From Candidatus Omnitrophota bacterium (GTDB lineage: Bacteria > Hinthialibacterota > Hinthialibacteria > Hinthialibacterales > Hinthialibacteraceae): DNA of 61,313 bases. A program made the position numbers and the translations under genes. The notes beneath the pieces were generated by a model. It did no database searches. It was not told the DNA's origin and was given only the letters and a program-made list of their open reading frames with translations. Positions 32,332 to 41,828 of the stretch are shown here, one piece after another; the first letter of the stretch is position 1; the number at the start of each line of letters is the position of its first letter. The stretch covers positions 1-61,313 of the forward strand of contig QZKN01000034.1 of the NCBI GenBank assembly GCA_003598175.1, given 5' to 3'.

Positions 32332-34887
32332 ATGGAATACGATTTGTCATACTTTTCCACGATGAAAAGAACCTTTCGTTTGCTGATGGCGCCGGCGGCG
32401 CTGTATTCGGCTTTGTGGGGATGGAGCATGGCGGCGTCCGCCGAACCGCTGGTAACCAATCGGGAACCGGTTGCGGGAGAAGTGAATTATTATCCGCAAC
32501 ATGGTGATATCGTGAATGTGAATCCTCCCGGTTTTGTCTGGTTGCCTGAAGAGGAAGCATCGATATATGCGCTGCAGTGTTCCCACGGAGAGGATTTTTC
32601 CACCATCGAATACGAAGTGAGTGGATTATTTTTAAATGTCCATTGCCCCGCGTATTTATTCGAACCGGGAGAATGGTATTGGCGATACACATTTACAGAT
32701 AAATTCGGATACAAAGCCGAGTGGAGCAGGATTCGAGCATTCACGATTCCGGCGGATGCGATTCCGTTTCCCCAGCCGTCGATGGATAGTTTGATTTCCG
32801 CTCTTCCCGAGGGGCGCCCGAAACTTCTGCTGCGTCCGGAAAATGTGAAAAAGTATGCGGATGACCTGATGACTGATCATGCGGAATTATGGAGCGGATT
32901 TATTACCCATGTGAACGAAATGATGCAAACGCCGGTGGTTGCCGAAGAGCCGCCGTCGTATCCGGATGGCCGAAGGCGAACGCGGGAAAAGGTGGATATC
33001 GATTTGTGGCGCGCCAATCGAAAAATCGTCACCGAAGCGGTGGATCATGCCGCCAATTTGGCGATGGCTTTCTTGCTGACGGGCGAGGAACGATACGGCA
33101 AAAGGGCTCGGGAATGGATTCTGGCGGTTGTTTCCTGGCCGGCCGATGGAACGACCTGTTATCGTTACAATGACGAATGCGCCATGCCGATTCTCAGCCG
33201 AATATCCCGCGCTTACACGTGGGCCTATTATGCTCTCAGCGAGCAGGACCGGGAAAAAATCATCGCGACGATGGCGAAACGGGGAGAGGAAGTCTTTCTC
33301 CATTTGTATGAGCGTTCCCGTCATACGGTCCGTCCATACGAGAGCCACAACAACCGCGCATGGCATTTCTTGGGAGAAACCGCCATCGCTTTCATGAACG
33401 ACATCCCCAGGGCCAAATTGTGGCTTTGGTATGCGATGGATATTTTTTTCAATGTGTATCCCGTATGGAGCGACGACGATGGCGGTTGGCACGAAGGCGT
33501 CGCCTATTGGAATTCGTACATGCGGCGGATCACGTGGTGGCTGGAAATCATGCGCATCGGATTCGGGATCGATGGATATCAAAAACCATTTTTTAATCAA
33601 ACCGGAGATTTTCCGTTTTATCTCAATCCGCCGGGAACGGCGAGAGCCGGATTCGGCGACGGTTCCGATGTTCATGATGCGCGTATCAATGCTCCCCTCA
33701 TGCGTTTTCTGGCAAGGAAAATGGGAAGAACGGACTGGATGTGGTATGCTTCGAAGAGTTCGCCGGAACTCCTGCCCGACAAGCCGACCTATGAAGATCT
33801 GTTTCTCGCGATGTTCCCCGATGTTCCTGTCGAGATTCCCATGGAAAAACCACAGTCGAAAATTTTTCACGGCGTGGGGATTGCATCGCTTCATTCCAAT
33901 CTTCTGATACCGGAGAAAGATGTCCATTTTCTGTTCAAAAGCAGTCCGTTCGGAACCCAAAGCCATGGATTTAACGCCCAGAATTCATTCGAGTTAACCG
34001 TTCATGGCAGTCCGATATTGATATGGTCCGGTCACCGGGATTGGCACGGAAGTCCCCATCATGTGAATTGGATGTGGGAAACTTTTTCGGATAACAGCAT
34101 CACTGTGAATGGCGAGGGGCAACAACGGAAGCATCATCTGTCGGCTGCGGGAAACATTGTGTGTGAATATCTAAGCGATGTGATCGATTACGTCGCCGGA
34201 GACGCTTCGGCTGCTTATGAAGATCGGATTAATAAATTTGTCCGTCATGTATTGTTCATCAAACCGGACACGTTTATCCTGGTCGACGATCTGGAAGCGC
34301 CGGAGCCATCCACTTTTCAGTTTCATCTGCATTCCAATGAGAGATTTCAAGCTGAAAATCAATATGAAATCACCGCAACCGGCGGCGCAAACGGCGTTCG
34401 TATCGCGTTTGCCTCTCCCGCTGACGTAATTATCAGGCAAACGTCCGGATGCGATCCGGTTTCCGTCGGATGGGAGAAGGAGCAATGGCATCTGCAGGTT
34501 GAAACGAAAGAAAAAGTGCGGCAAGGATCGTTTGTCACGTTTATGCGAGCGTATCCCAAGCAATTTGGGATGAGTCTGGTTGTGAATCATGCGACCGTCG
34601 ATGGAAAGGATATTCATGGGATCGCATTGGATAACATGAAACTGGGGCTTGTACTCAATCCGGATCGCACGAACTATGCCGTGGGCGGCATACAAACGGA
34701 TGCAGCCATTTTGTTGATCATGGAAAGAATTTTTCCGGTGGAAGAAGTGGAGATTTTCGGCGTGGATTTAACTCGTTTGCAGGTTGTGGAACGGGAGGTT
34801 TTTCAATCCGAAAATCGAGGGAATTATTTGGCCCGCTGGAATGATATTCGTGAGGAACTCTTGAAAATCAAACCCCAGTCGCCATAG
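32332..34887 (+). CDS. Secreted heparinase II/III-like polysaccharide lyase (DUF4962)
   Basis: The 851-residue product has an N-terminal signal-like region (cleavage near AASAEP), a beta domain (about 40-150) of the DUF4962 type with NVNPPGFVWLPEEE and YWRYTFTDKFG, then an alpha/alpha barrel with YESHNNRAWHFLGETAIAF. The C-terminal beta-sandwich carries QSHGFNAQNSFELTVHGSPI and HRDWHGSP. This is the layout of heparinase II/III-type lyases, which cleave uronic-acid-containing polysaccharides by beta-elimination; the true substrate is unknown. GAGGAA lies about 8 bases before ATG 32332, so I keep that start although the ATG at 32362 gives a shorter signal peptide. Confidence 0.82.
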   Translation: MEYDLSYFSTMKRTFRLLMAPAALYSALWGWSMAASAEPLVTNREPVAGEVNYYPQHGDIVNVNPPGFVWLPEEEASIYALQCSHGEDFSTIEYEVSGLFLNVHCPAYLFEPGEWYWRYTFTDKFGYKAEWSRIRAFTIPADAIPFPQPSMDSLISALPEGRPKLLLRPENVKKYADDLMTDHAELWSGFITHVNEMMQTPVVAEEPPSYPDGRRRTREKVDIDLWRANRKIVTEAVDHAANLAMAFLLTGEERYGKRAREWILAVVSWPADGTTCYRYNDECAMPILSRISRAYTWAYYALSEQDREKIIATMAKRGEEVFLHLYERSRHTVRPYESHNNRAWHFLGETAIAFMNDIPRAKLWLWYAMDIFFNVYPVWSDDDGGWHEGVAYWNSYMRRITWWLEIMRIGFGIDGYQKPFFNQTGDFPFYLNPPGTARAGFGDGSDVHDARINAPLMRFLARKMGRTDWMWYASKSSPELLPDKPTYEDLFLAMFPDVPVEIPMEKPQSKIFHGVGIASLHSNLLIPEKDVHFLFKSSPFGTQSHGFNAQNSFELTVHGSPILIWSGHRDWHGSPHHVNWMWETFSDNSITVNGEGQQRKHHLSAAGNIVCEYLSDVIDYVAGDASAAYEDRINKFVRHVLFIKPDTFILVDDLEAPEPSTFQFHLHSNERFQAENQYEITATGGANGVRIAFASPADVIIRQTSGCDPVSVGWEKEQWHLQVETKEKVRQGSFVTFMRAYPKQFGMSLVVNHATVDGKDIHGIALDNMKLGLVLNPDRTNYAVGGIQTDAAILLIMERIFPVEEVEIFGVDLTRLQVVEREVFQSENRGNYLARWNDIREELLKIKPQSP

Positions 34888-34992
34888 ATTCTTTTTTGCC
34901 GATGCGAGTAAAAAACGCTGGAAGTTTTTTTTCGCATGTGTATATTGAAGTGCGGACAAGCAAAGCACATCGTGGTGAGCCATAGGAAAAAA

Positions 34993-37125
34993 ATGGATAC
35001 ATCAATTCAACATCCCCCACTTCCCCGTATTTCATCCGGATTTTCTTTTTTTCTGTTCATTTTGGTTCTACTTGTTGGCGGCGCTTGTAATCAATCACGA
35101 ATCGGCGAGATCGAGGGAACCGTACAGCTCGCCGGCATGGCGGATCATGAAGGCGTGCAAATTCTCTTGCCCGGAACCCAATTTCGGGCGATCACCGATA
35201 GTTTGGGCGGATTCCTGATTACGGGCCTGACGCCCGGCGAATACGTTGTCGTCATGAGCCATCCCGGTTTTTTTGAACATCGGGAAACGGTCGTGGTTCA
35301 GGCAGGAATTCGCACGCCCCTTGCGCCGGTTTTTTTAAATGAAGAAGTGCTTCCGGTCGGTAGTGTAAGCGGATTTGTTCGTTTGCAAGACAGCGAAAAT
35401 CACGAAGATATTGTGGTGGTTCTGATGGCGACGGAATTCAGCGCTACGACCGGCATTTCCGGTTTTTACCGGTTGGAAAATATTCCACCCGGATCGTATA
35501 TTTTGTTGGCGCTGAAGGATGGATGGCTGCCGACATTTCAGAAGAATATCGAAGTGGAAAATGGCGTGGAAACGCAAGCGCCCGAATTGGAGTTGAAACC
35601 TGCCGGGTGGTTCCCGACTCCCACTCCCGCCTTCTCCGATTTGGGAACCTTTGTTCTAAGGGGATCGGCATTTCTGGAAGGAGAAAAAGTTCATGACGGC
35701 ATCCGCGTGGAGGTCCGAGGATTTCCGCATAAATTTGATTTGACCGGCGCGAATGGAACGTTTGAAATTACCGGCCTGGATAATTCCTCTCACACGTTGA
35801 TTTTGTCGCGCGCCGGATTTCTGAATTTATTGATCCCCGACGCGATTCCTGTTCCCGCCACCTCCACGGCCACGATTGGATTCAGGACGCTCCAACGCGA
35901 TGAAAAAAGCGCGGAAGGGATGGGAATTCTACAAGGCCGGGTATATTTGGAAGGGCAGCCTGCCCATGCAAACACGACAGTGCGGCTGTTGGGCGTCGCG
36001 CAGTCCGTCTGGACGGATAGCGATGGACGGTACATGTTCGTCGGCATTCCCGCCGGTATCCATATTTTGGTTGCGGAACATCCCGGTTATGTGATGGGAA
36101 GGCTCTACGGCGTTCGTATTTTAGCCGAACAAGTCTCGGCCGCTCCGGATCTCACTCTCGAACCGGAAGACACGCAGGAGAAACAAGGAACAAACGGTAT
36201 TCACGGAATCGCCTTGCTTGAGGGAGAATCGGATCATGGCGGTATAACGGTCGCGTTGCAAGGCGCTTCTCTCAACGTGGTGACCGGTCCGACCGGCGAG
36301 TTTGGTTTCGAAGAGGTTCCGGTGGGCGCCTATACGATTATTTTTGCGAAAGGCGGTTATAAAAATGTGTATCTGGAGGGTGTCCCGGTTGAAAGTGGCG
36401 ACCCCACGATGCTGGATTCCGTCATCCTGCAGAAAGACATCGAACCACCGTTTGTGGTTGAAACGTTTCCACGCAACGGAGCGCGGAAAGTGCCGATTAT
36501 CGGCGTCGTCGATCTTGTCGTTCGATTCAGCGAACGAATGGAAGGGGGATTCGTCAAACGGGCGGTCATGATCGATCCGCCGGTCGATTTCGATGCGTTT
36601 TTCGATCGGGAAAGCGAATTGGCGAATTTCGATGTGTTGCACATTCGTCTCTATCAGGACTCTCCCATTCCCGTTCGTTTTAACACGCGCTATTCCGTGA
36701 TGATCACGCCGGAAGCCAGAACGCCGAAAGGCGTTCCGCTGGCGGAGCCATTCGTTTTCTCGTTTACGACCGATGGGCCTCTGATCGTGAACACATTCCC
36801 TGCTTACGGCAACGAGAATATTTTGATCAATTCGGGAAATCCGATGGTGATTGAAACCAATGCTCCCGTGGATCCGAATTCATTTGAACGTTCGATTCGG
36901 TTTACTCCCAAACCGGATTCCGTTCCGTTATATGAATACATGCCGATGAAATTGGGCACGAGAATCATCATTCGCGTCGATCTCCGCCAGAATACCCGCC
37001 ACCGAATTCAGATCGATAATTCACTGCGAACGATTGATCGCCGGCGATTTGGCAATACTCCCTATCTTCTCGTTTTCGGAACGACGGGCGGCGCGTCCTT
37101 GCGTGATAGCGGCGTACGGCAATAA
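34993..37125 (+). CDS. Lipoprotein-like stalk with regulatory-like and Ig-like repeats
   Basis: The 710-residue protein has a hydrophobic N-terminus ending in LLVGGAC, a possible lipobox with the lipidated Cys. Five or six carboxypeptidase-regulatory-like units follow, seen as repeats of GTVQLAGMADHEGVQILLPG, GFVRLQDSENHEDIVVVLMA and GIALLEGESDHGGITVALQG. The last third has two Big_5/SbsA-type Ig-like domains (VETFPRNGARKVP and VNTFPAYGNENILIN). It is likely surface attached and may hold other proteins or glycans. AGGA lies 6 bases before ATG 34993. Its unit type matches the protein at 16839-19394. Confidence 0.75.
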   Translation: MDTSIQHPPLPRISSGFSFFLFILVLLVGGACNQSRIGEIEGTVQLAGMADHEGVQILLPGTQFRAITDSLGGFLITGLTPGEYVVVMSHPGFFEHRETVVVQAGIRTPLAPVFLNEEVLPVGSVSGFVRLQDSENHEDIVVVLMATEFSATTGISGFYRLENIPPGSYILLALKDGWLPTFQKNIEVENGVETQAPELELKPAGWFPTPTPAFSDLGTFVLRGSAFLEGEKVHDGIRVEVRGFPHKFDLTGANGTFEITGLDNSSHTLILSRAGFLNLLIPDAIPVPATSTATIGFRTLQRDEKSAEGMGILQGRVYLEGQPAHANTTVRLLGVAQSVWTDSDGRYMFVGIPAGIHILVAEHPGYVMGRLYGVRILAEQVSAAPDLTLEPEDTQEKQGTNGIHGIALLEGESDHGGITVALQGASLNVVTGPTGEFGFEEVPVGAYTIIFAKGGYKNVYLEGVPVESGDPTMLDSVILQKDIEPPFVVETFPRNGARKVPIIGVVDLVVRFSERMEGGFVKRAVMIDPPVDFDAFFDRESELANFDVLHIRLYQDSPIPVRFNTRYSVMITPEARTPKGVPLAEPFVFSFTTDGPLIVNTFPAYGNENILINSGNPMVIETNAPVDPNSFERSIRFTPKPDSVPLYEYMPMKLGTRIIIRVDLRQNTRHRIQIDNSLRTIDRRRFGNTPYLLVFGTTGGASLRDSGVRQ

Positions 37126-37218
37126 CGGCGCGAGACATTCGTGCATGAAACGTGAGCCGGAATGAGACTGCCTTATAATTTACCGGAATATTTTCCGAGA
37201 GATTCTCATAATTCGGGG

Positions 37219-37247
37219 TTGACAAGCCCAGAGAGGTATGGTAAAAG
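37219..37247 (+). promoter_or_regulatory. Candidate promoter for the pseudopilin gene
   Basis: TTGACA (37219-37224) and TAAAAG (37242-37247) are 17 bases apart. The leader of about 190 bases that would follow contains a hairpin, CCCCGA/TCGGGG (37378-37398), with a T-rich loop just before the ribosome site AAAGGAGGTGA. The hairpin could affect translation or early termination. The 317-bp region holds no other feature. Confidence 0.5.
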
Positions 37248-37442
37248 TGTTGTGTGATGCGACGATCACCCGCGCGTGAATCCTTGAGGTTTCACTGCGG
37301 ACGCTTCCGGATGTTCGGTGCTATATATATGGATAGAACGTTTTTATTTTTTTAATCACCGGATATTCAGGAGTGATCCCCGAGTTTTTTCTTCGGGGGC
37401 AGCATCCTGCATTATTTTCCAGAAGAAAGGAGGTGAGCCAGG

Positions 37443-38069
37443 ATGATGAAGCTAAAAGGCTTTACGCTAATCGAGCTGCTGATCGTTGTGGCTATTATCG
37501 GGATTTTGGCGGCTATTGCCGTTCCAAACTTTCTGAATGCGCAAGTTCGCGCAAAAGTTGCCCGCGCGGAATCGGAAATCAGAAGTTTACAGAATTCGCT
37601 CGAGTCGTTCTTTATCGACAACAACTCCTATCCTCCGATGGATACGGACCGAATTCGTATGCGCCGGCAATATCGTGATGTTTCCGCGGCCGGAGATGCG
37701 GTTATCAACATCGCCCACATCGCGATCGGCACCACAGGTGATCGCCGAATATACCTAACCACACCAGTTGCTTATATCTCTAGCGTTCCCTATGATCCGT
37801 TCAGAGGGGATGGCAACGAGTATGGTTATGGGTATGGTTCCAATGGGCAGAGTTATTACATCATGACCAGCTGGGGGCCTGACGGCCAAAATGGAAATGG
37901 CGGCAGTGCAACTCAGGGTGGTCTTGACCCACGTGAATACACGGGTGCGCGTTTAAGTGACTTACGTCGCGCCGGTGTGCGGAAAAGTAACTTTACGTTG
38001 GGCGAGCTGATGTACAATCCATCGAATGGAACTTCCAGTACGGGTGATATTCTTCGCGTTGGCCCGTAA
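37443..38069 (+). CDS. Type II secretion/type IV pilin-like protein
   Basis: The 208-residue protein begins with the classic prepilin segment GFTLIELLIVVAIIGILAAI; cleavage is expected before Phe of G-FTLIEL, and that Phe is then methylated. The rest (NFLNAQVRAKVARAESEIRS, PVAYISSVPYDPF, YYIMTSWGPDG) matches large PulG-like pseudopilins common in candidate-phylum genomes. AAAGGAGGTGA precedes the ATG. No prepilin peptidase or secretion ATPase is in the window, so this is a solitary structural subunit. The transcript likely ends at the hairpin at 38099. Confidence 0.9.
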   Translation: MMKLKGFTLIELLIVVAIIGILAAIAVPNFLNAQVRAKVARAESEIRSLQNSLESFFIDNNSYPPMDTDRIRMRRQYRDVSAAGDAVINIAHIAIGTTGDRRIYLTTPVAYISSVPYDPFRGDGNEYGYGYGSNGQSYYIMTSWGPDGQNGNGGSATQGGLDPREYTGARLSDLRRAGVRKSNFTLGELMYNPSNGTSSTGDILRVGP

Positions 38070-38098
38070 ATTGATTTATTTTTGTTAGGATCGTCAAG

Positions 38099-38130
38099 AT
38101 GGGGGAGTAAAATCCCCCATTTCTTTTTCT
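38099..38130 (+). terminator. Intrinsic terminator after the pseudopilin gene
   Basis: ATGGGGGA (38099-38106) and TCCCCCAT (38113-38120) form an 8-base stem with a six-base loop, followed by TTCTTTTTCT. It is 30 bp after the stop codon. Its arms resemble the hairpin at 15735-15764. Confidence 0.8.
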
Positions 38131-38139
38131 ACCCGCCGT

Positions 38140-41100
38140 ATGATGATTCCTTTTCCTGTCCGCAACGATATGAACGTTCATTTTTTCTTACGGTTTCGGA
38201 ACCTTCGATCATGGATTGTTATCGTTCTTGCCATCACGGGTTTGTTTCTTCTTGGCCGGCGCCATCCCTGGCTGCAGGAACGGTTGAGTCCGACGCCGGT
38301 AGAATTTTACCTTTGTTGGGGTTTGATCTTTGTACCGGCAATTCTTTTTCAGCGATATGTTGATTGGTGGTGGAAAACGTATTTTCGTTGTTCCCGTTAC
38401 TGCTCCAACCGGCAAAAACGGTCGCCGGTTTGGTTTTATGCCGTTGTATTTTTCCTGGCAGTCGGTTTATTTTGGTTTTTCCGAGTCAATCGAAGCGATT
38501 CGGGAGATATTTGGCATTTTGAACATGCGGCGGAGCAGGGATATGCTTTTTTGGTGGAACATGCGCCGTTGGAAACGCTGATTCGTTGTTGGATTTCGGA
38601 AATTCTGCGCGTCTGGCCGGAAACGAATCTCGTGTTGGTGTATCGATGGTTTTCCTGCGTTTTAGGCGGTTTTTATGTTCTTGCGGTTATTTTTCTCTGT
38701 TCGCGGGCGGAACGAACGTTTTCGTGGTTCGCTCCGTTATTTTTATTCATTACTCCCGTTTTGGGCATCTATTGCGGGTATCAGGAAGTGTATGGACTTC
38801 CTGTCTTTCTTCAGGTCATCTTTTTGTTTTCCGGATTGTTTTTTTTGTGGAATCGAATCTCGATCTCATGGGTCAGCGGTTGTTTTTCTCTTGCCATTTG
38901 TACCGGATTTTGGAACGGTATTTTAGGATTCGCCTATCTCTATCTTTTTTGGAAAGCATGGCGTTCTTCGCGGATTGGTGTTTGGGATGGATTCATTCAA
39001 CTTTTAATCGTTGTTGCGCCGGCGCTCGTTTCTCTTGCGCTTCTGGAAGGGTATGCGAATCCGTTTGCAGGCATCAGCGAGCGATTGGGAAAACCGAACT
39101 TGCTGATCCCCATCAACCAAACGGCGCAGACCGCCGGGTATACGACGTTTTCCGCCGTCCATCTTGCGGATTTCGCCAATGAACTGATTCTTGTGGGCCT
39201 TGCGCCGATGGTGTTGATGTTGACGCGGTTATTGCACGAACCGCGCCGAATGCTGGATCGATTGCGCCGGTCCACTTCCTTTTTTTTGATGCTCGCGGCG
39301 GTTCCGGTTCTGGCATTGGGATTTCTTTATTATTCATTCATCGGGTTTCCGTTGGATTGGGATTTGTATACATTTATGTTTCCGAGTTTATCTTTTTTGG
39401 GAGTTGCGATTATGGGCGATACGCTTTATTCCCGCGCATGGAGAAAACGGGTGTTGGCGCTTTTTTTAATCGGAGCGGCGATTGCATCCGCGTGGATTCT
39501 CCAAAATGCGCTGTTTTGGCGATATCCGTTGTTTCTGCGTAATGTGGGGCCGTTTGTCAGCGTTCTGGTTCCTGATTTTTATTACCGGCAAATGGGAAAC
39601 GCTTTTGACGCCGGAAACGAATACGATCTCTATTGGCTGGCAGACCAGGCGTTACGGGAATCGCCGGATAAGTATCAGGAAATTCTCCGATTTATGGATG
39701 ACTGGACAATTTCGTCGCTCGTGAATTTGCCGCCGCGCGCCTTTGACTATGCCGGTTGGGCGTGCGATATGGCGATCTATCCCGGCAGTTCCGATCAACT
39801 TTGTGTTTTCGATAAATATGGGCGTATATTTTTTCACCGCGATCTGGTTTTCAAATGGATTTATGCTTTGGAAAAACCGTTGTCGGACCCGATTGTGGCG
39901 GGCGACTTCGCGTTGGACGGCGCGGCCATTCTGCTGTCCGCAAAAGGCGAGATCGTGAAAATTCCGAAAACGGCGCTCGAATCGGGTATTTCCGGGGAAG
40001 TGATTTGGGGAAGTGAAACGTCGGCGATAACGTTTTTGCCGGATTCCCCTTCGAGTTTGAATCTCCCAGTGAGCATGGTCGATCTCGCGATCCGTAAAGG
40101 CGACGGAGAAATCTGTGTATTGGACAATTTTAATCGAGTTTGGGAAACGTCAACCGGAACGCTGGTATTGCAAGGAATCCCTTCTTATCGAGAAGCGATT
40201 GCGCTGCATTTTTCCGCTTCCGACCAACCGGTCACGATTGATGTTCACAATCGGCTGTCTTTCGATAAAGACAAATTGACGTTGCCGTTCGAAACCTCCT
40301 GGTTTTACCCGATCGTACGGGATTTTGCTTTCACCACGGATGAACGGGGGATGCAGACTCTCGATCTGAATGGGAATATTCACTACATCGGTTCCACTCT
40401 GGTGTATGAAGACACGGTTATGCCGGGTGAAATCGTGGACCGGTATGTGAAAATCCTGCCGATACCGCTTAAAGACCGGCTGGTTTTGTTGGATAATCGC
40501 TATCGCATTGTGGAAACCGACCTCGATGCAAGCGGCTTTACCACGCGGCAAAAGATCAGCGGCATGATCAACGCCGGAAATTACGCGACCGCATACAATG
40601 CATTATCTCTCTTATGGTTGAAAGGAAGCCAATTCACTTCGATTTGTTACGATTTGATCGATACGGAGATGGCGCGCGCCGTTAGAGGCATGCCCATGTA
40701 TAAAACCCATGAGGCCGTCCCCATGTACGTCGATATTCTTCCGCTGTCGGAGGAATTGTTGGTTCTGCTGGATCGCTGGGGACGAATCATTTATGAAAAA
40801 AAAGGCGTCCTGAACATTTTAGACGGCTCCGGCCTGACCAATTGGCCGCATTATGAGGCAATTGACGGCGCATCGGGGAAGGAACAAATCCTGTTTTTGT
40901 GCAAGGATGGGACGGTGTGGGAATATCGTTTCCCTCATTTTTTAGGCGAAGACCGTACCCCATTCGGCCGCGCTCCCACATTGTGGGTTGATTTGAACGA
41001 CATCGAAGCCGGAAAACATTGGATTGGTGTGGAAATCGGCGAATCGGGTGATGAATTCTATGCCTTGTCGGCGGATGGTATTCTTTTGTGCATCGATTTG

Positions 41101-41496
41101 CACGGAAAAGCCCTGTCGCAGCGCGTGCAAATTCCGACTCCGGAGAGATCGATATTCGATTTTGCACTGAAAAAAGATGAATTCGGCCTGGCGATCGCTT
41201 ATACGTCCCGCTCCGGACCGGCTTATCTTTATACCCAATTTGACAACCAAAATCGGGATATCCAACAGAGTCGTTTTGGATGGGATGTCATCTGTGACAT
41301 CCAATTTTCACAGGGAGATAACGTGGTTTTGCTGGATCGGTTTGGTGTGCTCCATCAATATGTTCCCGTGTTTGCTTTTTCTGAAACGCCGTATACTTCC
41401 ATCATGGATGCCGCGGCCATACGGTTTCTTTCCCATACGAAAAAAGTGATTTGGCTCAGGAACAATGGTGAAATCAAACGATTACGGTATCAATAA
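38140..41496 (+). CDS. Polytopic membrane protein with propeller-like repeat region
   Basis: In this 1118-residue protein the first ~470 residues contain about ten to twelve membrane segments with charged loops (RVNRSDSGDIWHFEHAAEQG near residue 115), reminiscent of GT-C-type membrane glycosyltransferases. The remaining ~570 residues have about eleven spaced motifs such as LCVFDKYGRIFF, CVLDNFNRVWE, TLDLNGNIHYIG, LVLLDRWGRIIYE and VVLLDRFGVLHQY, at 40-60 residue spacing, as expected for propeller blades. Related motifs occur in the C-terminus of the secreted protein at 13308-15692. No ribosome site is clear; the ATG at 38170 is an alternative start. The function is unknown: a glycosyltransferase with a sensing domain is one possibility. 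Confidence 0.65.
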   Translation: MMIPFPVRNDMNVHFFLRFRNLRSWIVIVLAITGLFLLGRRHPWLQERLSPTPVEFYLCWGLIFVPAILFQRYVDWWWKTYFRCSRYCSNRQKRSPVWFYAVVFFLAVGLFWFFRVNRSDSGDIWHFEHAAEQGYAFLVEHAPLETLIRCWISEILRVWPETNLVLVYRWFSCVLGGFYVLAVIFLCSRAERTFSWFAPLFLFITPVLGIYCGYQEVYGLPVFLQVIFLFSGLFFLWNRISISWVSGCFSLAICTGFWNGILGFAYLYLFWKAWRSSRIGVWDGFIQLLIVVAPALVSLALLEGYANPFAGISERLGKPNLLIPINQTAQTAGYTTFSAVHLADFANELILVGLAPMVLMLTRLLHEPRRMLDRLRRSTSFFLMLAAVPVLALGFLYYSFIGFPLDWDLYTFMFPSLSFLGVAIMGDTLYSRAWRKRVLALFLIGAAIASAWILQNALFWRYPLFLRNVGPFVSVLVPDFYYRQMGNAFDAGNEYDLYWLADQALRESPDKYQEILRFMDDWTISSLVNLPPRAFDYAGWACDMAIYPGSSDQLCVFDKYGRIFFHRDLVFKWIYALEKPLSDPIVAGDFALDGAAILLSAKGEIVKIPKTALESGISGEVIWGSETSAITFLPDSPSSLNLPVSMVDLAIRKGDGEICVLDNFNRVWETSTGTLVLQGIPSYREAIALHFSASDQPVTIDVHNRLSFDKDKLTLPFETSWFYPIVRDFAFTTDERGMQTLDLNGNIHYIGSTLVYEDTVMPGEIVDRYVKILPIPLKDRLVLLDNRYRIVETDLDASGFTTRQKISGMINAGNYATAYNALSLLWLKGSQFTSICYDLIDTEMARAVRGMPMYKTHEAVPMYVDILPLSEELLVLLDRWGRIIYEKKGVLNILDGSGLTNWPHYEAIDGASGKEQILFLCKDGTVWEYRFPHFLGEDRTPFGRAPTLWVDLNDIEAGKHWIGVEIGESGDEFYALSADGILLCIDLHGKALSQRVQIPTPERSIFDFALKKDEFGLAIAYTSRSGPAYLYTQFDNQNRDIQQSRFGWDVICDIQFSQGDNVVLLDRFGVLHQYVPVFAFSETPYTSIMDAAAIRFLSHTKKVIWLRNNGEIKRLRYQ

Positions 41497-41569
41497 TCCG
41501 TTGCGCGATAAAAGCGCCGGCTTCTCCGCCTTATCCCATGCATTGCGACAAGTCTTTTTTGAGCAGCTC

Positions 41570-41598
41570 TTGACAAACCTGGGAGATGTATCTATAAC
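41570..41598 (+). promoter_or_regulatory. Sigma70-type promoter for the 30-residue gene
   Basis: TTGACA (41570-41575) and TATAAC (41593-41598) are 17 bases apart. This is one of the best promoter matches in the window, consistent with high expression of a ribosome-associated protein. Confidence 0.7.
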
Positions 41599-41653
41599 CT
41601 GTACTTTGCACAAAAGAAGCATGATTTCAGATTCAACATTTTGAGGGTGTTCT

Positions 41654-41746
41654 ATGCCATCAGGAAAAAAACGTAAACGCGCAAAAATTGCAACTCACAA
41701 ACGTAAAAAGAAACGACGTTTGAATCGTCATAAGAAAAAGAAATAG
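41654..41746 (+). CDS. 30-residue AURKAIP1/COX24-domain-like protein
   Basis: The gene encodes a very basic 30-residue peptide that begins MPSGKKRKRAKIATHKRKKK and ends RRLNRHKKKK. The MPSGKKRKR...ATHKRKK...NRHKKK pattern matches the small AURKAIP1/COX24-domain proteins known mainly from Bacteroidota, which are related to the C-terminus of mitochondrial ribosomal protein mS38. It is probably a small ribosome component. GAGG lies about 8 bases before the ATG, and a strong promoter is upstream. It is short enough to be missed by most gene callers. SpoVG follows 82 bp downstream. Confidence 0.8.
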   Translation: MPSGKKRKRAKIATHKRKKKRRLNRHKKKK

Positions 41747-41828
41747 TGTGATTCCGTTTGCCATGATACGGGAACACTCTGTTCGTAACGAGAGCGTATA
41801 AGTCTCAGGAATAAAAAGGCAATTAGTG

